Part shown: positions 56,985-64,000 of the stretch, piece by piece
How the letters are laid out: the number at the start of each line of letters is the position of its first letter
How positions within the stretch are numbered: the stretch's first letter is position 1
Source: Atherix ibis
Lineage: Eukaryota > Arthropoda > Insecta > Diptera > Athericidae
DNA length: 64,000 nt
NCBI GenBank assembly: GCA_958298945.1
Contig: OY282605.1
Span: forward strand, 33,024,811 to 33,088,810
Direction of reading: 5' to 3'
Notes under the pieces: model-generated
The model's input: the letters and a program-made list of their open reading frames with translations, nothing else
The model's database searches: none
What the model was told of the DNA's origin: nothing
Program-made: the position numbers and the translations under genes

Positions 56985-57870
56985 AAAACTTTAATAAAAA
57001 TAATTTACAAAGTAAAATTAAGAAAAATTGGTAGTAAAAATAATAGAAGATTATTTATAACGAGCATGAGTATGAGTAGCATAGTTATCGGCGCATATAA
57101 AATTCAAATCTTGTGTTGGAAAATATGCGAAACACTTTCAATATTATTGTTGATCGATAAAATCTGATAATGTTATAGGAATTAATTAAAACGAACAATA
57201 TTTTTCATATAATTAATAAATATACTTAAGAAAGTAAAATATAAAAAAAATTGGTGGTAAAAATAATAGAAAATTGTTTATTACGAGCATGAGTTCACTC
57301 AAACTTCAAATATTTAGCATAGTTATCGGCGCATATAAAATTCACATCTGAAACTCTAAAAAATATCCGAAAAACTTTCAATATTATTATTGATCGATAA
57401 AATCTGATTATGTTATAGGAATTAATTAAAACGAACAATATTTTTAATATAATTAATAAATATACTTAAGAAAGTAAAATATAAAAAAAAATTGGTAGTA
57501 AAAATAATACAAGATTGTTTATAATGAGCATGAGTTCACTCAAACTTCAAATATTTAGCATAGTTATCGGCGCATATAAAATTCACATCTGAAGCTCTAA
57601 ACAATTTTCGAAAAACTTTCAATATTATTGCTGATCGATAAAATCTGACAATATTATTGGAATAATTTAAAACGGATAATATTTTTCAAATAATAAATAA
57701 ATATACTTAAAAAAGTAAAATTAAAAAAAAAATTGATGGTAAATATAATAGAGTGTTCACTCAAAGTGCAAATATTTAGCATAGTTATCGGCGCATATAA
57801 AATTCATATCTTATGATGGAAAATAACCCAAAACACTTTCAATATTATTGTTGACCGATAAAAGCAGATT
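56985..57870. repeat. About 240-bp tandem repeat, 4 copies
   Basis: The anchor agcatagttatcggcgcata starts at about 57,078, 57,316, 57,557 and 57,778, giving steps of 238, 241 and 221 bp. Each unit also has aaaattggtrgtaaaaataa, cactttcaatattatt or a variant, and gatcgataaaatctga. Units are very similar, so the array is fairly young. Confidence 0.9.
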
Positions 57871-60800
57871 ATGCAAACAATAATTATATAAAATTAGCAA
57901 AATACTTTTTATATATAATATTATTTATTTATTCTTTATTAGAACATGTGAAAAAAATATTGATTATTTTATTCTCAAAAACAGCTATTCGAAATGTGTA
58001 TAAATATACTAATTAACGTAAGTTGAACATAAATCAAATTGAATACTCTATCAATTTTCATAAATAATTATATTATATATAGTGCTTGATGAAAGTACAA
58101 ATTATTTCCGTATGAAAATTATTATAGAAAGGAAATAACCTTATCGACTTATTGGTAATCAAAGCTTAAAATCAAATCGTGAACCACCTTGTCAGAAAAC
58201 AAAATAGATTTCGAATTAATCGAGTGGAGAATATCGATAAAAAAAATAAATTAAATCCAAAACAAGTTCAATTTCAATCTATTCAAATTTTATATGTCTA
58301 GAATTGGGTTAATTGGAAGAATTTCATTCCAACAAAAACCTTCAATAGTTCAGGTTACATATATATTGTAGTTGAAGGTAATAATATAAGTTGTATCGGT
58401 AATTGATACACAAAAATGATGAGGTCAAAATTGTTGGACGTTTTTATTTCTATTAATTTTTCTTCTTCTTTGCACGTATAAAGTGTTTTTCTTTTTGTCA
58501 CTTCCAGGTAAATAATAATTGAATTAAATTGAAACATTAAAGGTGAAAATATAGAATAGTTTGTCGTTATATGTAGAGAAAAACAAAATTGATATTACAG
58601 GCTGTAGTGTGTATCGATCTTAGAAGGATGACTTGTTGTCGTTAGTTCTTAAAAGTATGGCCTGAATATTGTATATTATGTAATATCCCAGAATTCTAAT
58701 TTTACAGCCTTAATTCCAGACAAAGTAAAAAAAAAAAAGATATTCACGTACATGGGTAGATATTCTATAGAATCACATCCCTCCCTTTTAACCGATCCAT
58801 TATGCCTTTATATTGCTATCACTGTGTATCTGTGCTCAAGATAAGTGTGCAATTGTTTCGATCAATAAATACCATGTCTTCGAACATCCTTCCAAGTATA
58901 CCTCAGCCAGTAATAACGTAACATCCAGCATGCTTAAATGGTCATACCTTAATGCTCTAGGCTGCAGCTAATCCCAGAAAATGTTGTTTTATAATAAATA
59001 TTTTTTTGTACTCTCTAAATGACGTCGTTTCTCCTTAGCTAAAAAGGATATACGAAACTATTTAAACACTAATACCACTAGACACTTGTTTATTATAATT
59101 AACACATTTATGATTAATTGAATTTTTATAAAACTTCACTTTTAATCTTATTAAATATTAATCTTTTTTTTCTTCTAATACGCATTAATATTATAATTGG
59201 TATGTTGCGTTCATATAATATTGAAAAGAAGATCGAAATTAATCAATTCTGTCTGGGCATCTAGCCAGTCAGCCTGTGTCCTCTCCACTAAAAATTATCT
59301 TATTTCCACAAAGAGCAGCAGTTTACACTTCCCTGTATTGAAAAGTGTTCTCTACCGATCCAAAGCTCAGATGTAACTGAGAATTGATAGTAGTAAGATA
59401 CTTTGTGCGATTCCTTGCCAAAGTTTTGCAAAATAGAAGTTTCTCTTATTTTATATCCTTAATTTAAGTATATGCATGAGTAAAATGTGCTTTGGAAAAC
59501 TTTTGATGATTTTTTTTGCCCAATAAAGCTTATTTTCATTAAAATTTAAAATGGTTTTTTTTTTTCTTAACTATCCATAATTTTGGTATTTTTTCTTTCT
59601 TTAATGGAATTTATTTTCTTTTTATAAATAAAATACAAATTAAAATTTGATATAGAAATTAACAAACTATACGATACGATACCGAGACACTATTCAGTCA
59701 CCATTGGACACCGAACAGTTGAAAACAAATTCAAGTTGGCATGGTGATGGCATGCGCACAACAAAAAGTTCTCGTCCAAAAGACAACGTTGCCAGAGTTG
59801 CACTGTCATAAGTGATAATCCTTTTGATATTCTGAACTCGATATAATTCACTTATTTATCTTACACATATAGTTTGATATTAGGACTTTCTACTAATATT
59901 GTTAGCTATTCTACAGATACAACTTAGTTCACAGAATAAAAATACATCAAGTGAATTAGTAAAGAAAAGCTTTTCTTTTCGTTTCGTACAGGACTATTAT
60001 TACGTGTTCACGGACAAGTCGAGGAATCAAGGAACACAAGGCTGCTGTGTCTATATTTTATTTTCGGATTATCTTTTGAATATTTGATTGTGTGTAGGGG
60101 TGGAATTTTCAAGTTCATGACCATCTATTAAGCATTGAGGGGAAGTTCAATTCATTCATAAAACTCGCCACGTTCGGTTGGGCATATTTGTATGAATACT
60201 TACGAGTTGGTGCGTAGGAACGTGGGTGAAAAAAACACGAACGATACTCGTACCCCTATTATCAGATTTTCTTATATTGAAAAGTAAATTTAAAATAGTA
60301 TTTTTGTAAAAATAACTGATTAGAAATTAATTATTTTCAGTTTTTTTGAGAAATTTCCTTTTTTTATATTGGTTCTTTTTATTATATTTGATAATTGGCT
60401 TTTTTTAATAAGAAAAATAAAACAAATGTTAAAAATTTTATTTTTAAATTTTCATTTGGATTTAGTGATAAATTTTTCTTAACTTATACTAAATATCTTA
60501 TAATCAAAAAATATTTATAGATTTTTATTGTTGTTTAATTGGCGACTAAGTTTAAAATACTATAAATTTTTTTTCTGTAAAATTTTCTTCAAAACTATTA
60601 TTTTTACAAAATAAAAAGTAGGAAAAAAATGTTTCCATGTTTATTACTTAGATTCTGTTTAAATCATTACGAAAATTTTTATTTTAGATGATTATAACAT
60701 AAAATCCCCTCATTTGTATTTAATTTCTTATTTAATATCTGTAATGTTTGTAAAAAGACGAGTAAATGGTATCCTGTGGCGTATATTTAATGAGCATTTG

Positions 60801-61055
60801 GAAATTGAAGCTTATAATTAATTACTGCAAATCAACTGTTGCATGTCAATTCGCCTGTTCTGCTCTGGGCTAATTGGAGAGCCTGGTCAGCAAATATCCC
60901 CGCTAGAACAAAATCGTGACACCAAATTTTTTTAACGAAAGCCAGGTCGAGAGTCATGTACGCCAGTTTTTGAGATTGTGTGTATTTAAAATCATACGGA
61001 TTGTGTAATCAAAAATATTTTCGTGGGTGCCAATACGAAAATAGCGGCTTAAGAA
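57871..61055. other. Mostly unassigned; possible promoter-like island at 59,680-59,830
   Basis: The block at 58,770-58,980 includes an aataaa signal in gatcaataaataccatgtc, and the block at 59,680-59,830 is balanced in composition with a tTCAGTc initiator-like site. Neither can be tied to a gene. Further balanced blocks at 60,090-60,260 and 60,840-61,050 have no recognised content. Confidence 0.3.
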
Positions 61056-61059
61056 CTTC

Positions 61060-63690
61060 AAAAGTGTTTACTTTTGATGTTTTTAACTGACCGTATTATT
61101 ATTGGATGAGTGACCCAGTATCCCAAAAATAATATCGTCTCTCCAGTCTAACCTACTCTCAAATAAAAGCTGAAAACGAGATTTTTTGTGGTCTACAAGT
61201 GGGTTTTTATACTCTTGAAATTTTTGAAATTATTCTTATTGGATTAGTGATCTAATGGCCCAAAACACCCTTTATCACAACCCGACCAAGTGGGTTCGCT
61301 TACCTTTGAAGTTTTGAAGACTGTTTTCTAATTGGATGAGTGGCCCAGTAGCACAAAAGAAATCTCGTCTCGCCAGTCTGGCCTATTCTCTTTGAAATTT
61401 TGAAGACTGTTTTCTTATTGGATAAGTGACCCAAAAAAAAATCTCGCCTCGGCAATCTGACATACTCTCAAATAAAAGATTATGCCTCACAAGAAGCCTA
61501 TTTTCGTTAAACACATTTTCTGTGGTCTACAAGTAGGTTTTTGTACTCTTGATGTGTTTGAACTTATTCTTATTGGACTAGTGACCAAATGACCCAAAAA
61601 AATCCGTATCATCAGTCCGACCTAATTTCAAGTGAAAGGTGAAGACTCATACGGAGCATGTTTTGTGTTCAAAGTTTTTCTGTGGTCTCCAAGCAGGTTT
61701 GCTCATCTTTGAATGAGCAAATTCCAAAAAAATCTTGCCTCGTCAATCTGACATACTTTCAAATAAAAGGTTAAGACTCATAAGGAGCCTATTTTCGTTA
61801 AACACATTTTCTGTGGTCTACGTGTACAAGTGGGTTTTTATACTCTTGAAGTTTTGAACTTATTGGATAAGTGACCTAATAACCTAAAAAGAATTCCGTA
61901 TTATCAGTCCCACTTAGTTTGAAATGAAAGGTGAAGACTCATGCGGAGCATGTTTTGTGTTCAAAATTTTTCTGTGGTCTCCAAGCAGGTTTGCTCATCT
62001 TTGAAATTTTGAAGACTGTTTTCTAATTGGATGAGTGGCCCAGTAGCACAAAAGAAATCTCGTCTCGCCAGTCTGGCCTATTCCCTTTGAAATTTTGAAG
62101 ACTGTTTTCTTATTGGATAAGTGACCCAAAAAAAATCTTGCCTCGGCAATCTGACATACTCTCAAATAAAAGATTATGCCTCACAAGAAGCCTATTTTCG
62201 TTAAACATATTTTCTGTGGTCTACAAGTAGGTTTTTGTACTCTTGATGTTTTTGAACTTATTCTTATTGGACTAGTGACCTAATGACCCAAAAAAATCCC
62301 GTATCATCAGTCCGACCTAATTTCAAGTGAAACGTGAAGAGTTATACGGAGCATGTTTTGTGTTCAAAAATTTTTTGTGGTCTCCAAGCAGGTTTGCTCA
62401 TTTTTGAATGAGCAAATTCCAAAAAAATCTTGCCTCGGCAATCTGACATATTCTCAAATAAAAGGTAAAGTCTCGCGAGGAGCCTATTTTCGTTAAACAC
62501 ATTTTCTGTGGTCTACGTGTACAAGTGGGTTTTTATACTCTTGAAGTTTTGAACTTATTGGATAAGTGACCTAATAACCTAAAAAGTATTCCGTACGTAT
62601 ATTATCAGTCCCACTTAGTTTGAAATGAAAGGTGAAGACTCATGCGGAGCCTGTTTTGTGTTCAAAAATTTTTTTGTGGTCTCCTACGGAGCCTGTTTTG
62701 CGTTAAACAATTTTTTGTAGTTTTTTGTGGGTTTGCTTACGTTTGAAGATTTGAAGACTATTTTCTTATTGGATGAGTGACCGAGAGGCTTTTCGTCGAC
62801 GTACTATTAAATAAAAGGTAAAGACTCACAAGGAGCCTATTTTCTGTTACAAATATTTTTTATAGTCCACAAGTGAGTTCGATAATTCCTTATTGGATGA
62901 GTAACCTAATGATCCCAAAAAATCACTCCTTACCAGTACGGCCTTGCTCGAAAGGAAAGTGAAAACTTATGCAGAACCTGTTTTATGTTCAAAATTTTTT
63001 TAGTGATCTCAAAGTGAGTTTGCTTACTTTTGAAGTTTTGAAAACTGTTTTTTTTATTGGATGGGTGACCGAGAGGCCCAAAAAAAATTTCATCGACGTA
63101 CTCTTAAATAAAAGGTAAAGACTCACAAGGAGCCTATTTTCTGTTAAAAATATTTTTTGTAGTCCACAAGTGAGTTCGCTAAATCCTTATTGGATGCGTG
63201 ACCTTATGACCTAAAAAATCACTCCTTACCAGTATGACCTTGCTTCAAATAAAAAGTAAAGACTTATGTAGAGTCTGTTGTATGTTCAAAATTTTTTTAG
63301 TGATCTCAAAGTGGGTTTGCTTACCTTTGAAGTTTTGAAAACTATTTCTTTTATTGGATGGGTGACCGAGAGGCCCAAAAAAAATTTCGCCGACGTGCTC
63401 TTAAATAAAAGGTAAATACTCACAAGGAGCAATCTGTTAAAAATATTTTTTGGGGTCTCAAAGTGCTTTCGAAAAATTCTTATTGGATGCGTGACCTAAT
63501 GACCTAAAAAATCACTCCTTACTAGTACGACCTTGCTTCAAATAAAAAGTGAAGATTTTTTAGTGGTCTCAAAGTGGATTTGCTTACTTTTGAGGTTTGG
63601 AAAACTGTTTTTCTTTATTGGATGATTGACCGAGTGACCCAATAAATCCCGTTTGATCAGTCTAAATTAGTTTCAAGAAAAGGTGAAGAA
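61060..63690. repeat. Satellite-like array with higher-order structure
   Basis: A monomer of about 147 bp contains attggatgagtgacc, a ccagtctgacct-type block, aaataaaaggtgaagactca, aggagcctgttttgtgttca and ttttgtggtctacaagtggg. In the left part, anchors at 61,331, 61,417, 61,572 and 61,862 recur at 62,026, 62,112, 62,266 and 62,557, giving a 695-bp higher-order unit (two copies). In the right part, anchors at 62,768, 63,056, 63,353 and 63,617, interleaved with 62,892, 63,189 and 63,482, give a dimer of about 295 bp. No coding frame persists. Confidence 0.9.
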
Positions 63691-64000
63691 CAAAAAAAAA
63701 TTTTGTTCGAAAAATCAACATCCAAAGCCTTTTGTTCCAGTATCCAATCGACGTACCTTTTCTTATTTTCTAACTTATCGTCTGATGGTTCAAGAATTCC
63801 TGATTATTTAATTATGAAATTGTAAAAAGGCAAACTTAAGTTTAAACAAACATAATAACAATTATTGAATAAAAGGTCTCTGCTTTCCAAACTACAAAAT
63901 CGTTACTTCTATATGCTAGATAGGATTTGGTAATAAATTGTTTATTATGCAATAAATTGTGATGCCAATCAAGTAGTAAATTATTTTAATGTCATTATTT
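63691..64000. other. AT-rich flank of the satellite
   Basis: No gene or repeat was assigned. A 37-bp stretch at 63,719-63,756 looks like bases at about 18,071-18,107, but this is too short to interpret. Confidence 0.4.

Noticed and set aside
58770..58980. LTR of a retrotransposon
   Set aside because: An aataaa site and balanced composition only; no second LTR, primer-binding site or target duplication found.
63719..63756. Link between the satellite flank and the transposase relic at 18,071
   Set aside because: Only about 37 bp look alike, too short to separate from chance or to define an element.

Overview
The window looks like AT-rich insect nuclear DNA, probably from a higher dipteran. 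The evidence is one spliced gene with short (58-88 bp) introns on the minus strand, jockey-, R1/LOA- and RNase-H-bearing LINE fragments, and a very high density of Tc1/mariner-superfamily elements, one of which is close to Drosophila Mos1. I see no bacterial or organellar genes and no CRISPR, and I cannot name the species.

Host gene: five minus-strand coding exons (14,058-12,614; 12,525-12,214; 1,185-994; about 926-637; 578-333) join with consistent GT/AG sites and phase. They encode at least 828 residues of a low-complexity, Ser/Thr- and acid-rich protein with a short N-terminal coiled coil and two small Cys clusters. The gene continues past the left edge. Its second coding intron is 11 kb and is filled with transposons. 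The sequence right of 14.1 kb is either its 5' intron or intergenic DNA.

Transposon layer: five copies of one mariner family (called family A here: 1-294, 2,362-3,529, 7,446-8,232, 43,745-44,957, 53,932-54,695), a decayed Mos1-like copy (10,167-11,358), a family-E pair (15,361-16,120 and 38,085-39,284), a dead copy inside a LINE (25,220-26,297), an uninterrupted 345-codon mariner with matching terminal repeats (26,469-27,732), and many relics of a second transposase group with a WPPRSCDL motif. LINE pieces lie at 6.0-7.4, 8.2-8.8, 9.8-12.1, 24.9-26.3, 28.2-28.9, 39.7-40.4, 42.6-42.9, 45.0-45.5 and 46.9-49.3 kb. Several mariners sit inside LINEs at TA dinucleotides, which gives a relative insertion order.

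Tandem repeats: a 76-bp array at about 2.0-2.3 kb, a 240-bp array at about 57.0-57.9 kb, and a satellite-like array at 61.06-63.69 kb with a 695-bp higher-order period that changes to a dimer of about 295 bp. Most of the remaining sequence is AT-rich and I could not assign it.

I found no clearly new enzymatic system. The most unusual signals are an identical 42-bp in-frame deletion in two family-A mariners that removes a catalytic Asp, a family-A derivative with two 5' ends, a perfect 37-bp hairpin beside the intact mariner, and the higher-order satellite.
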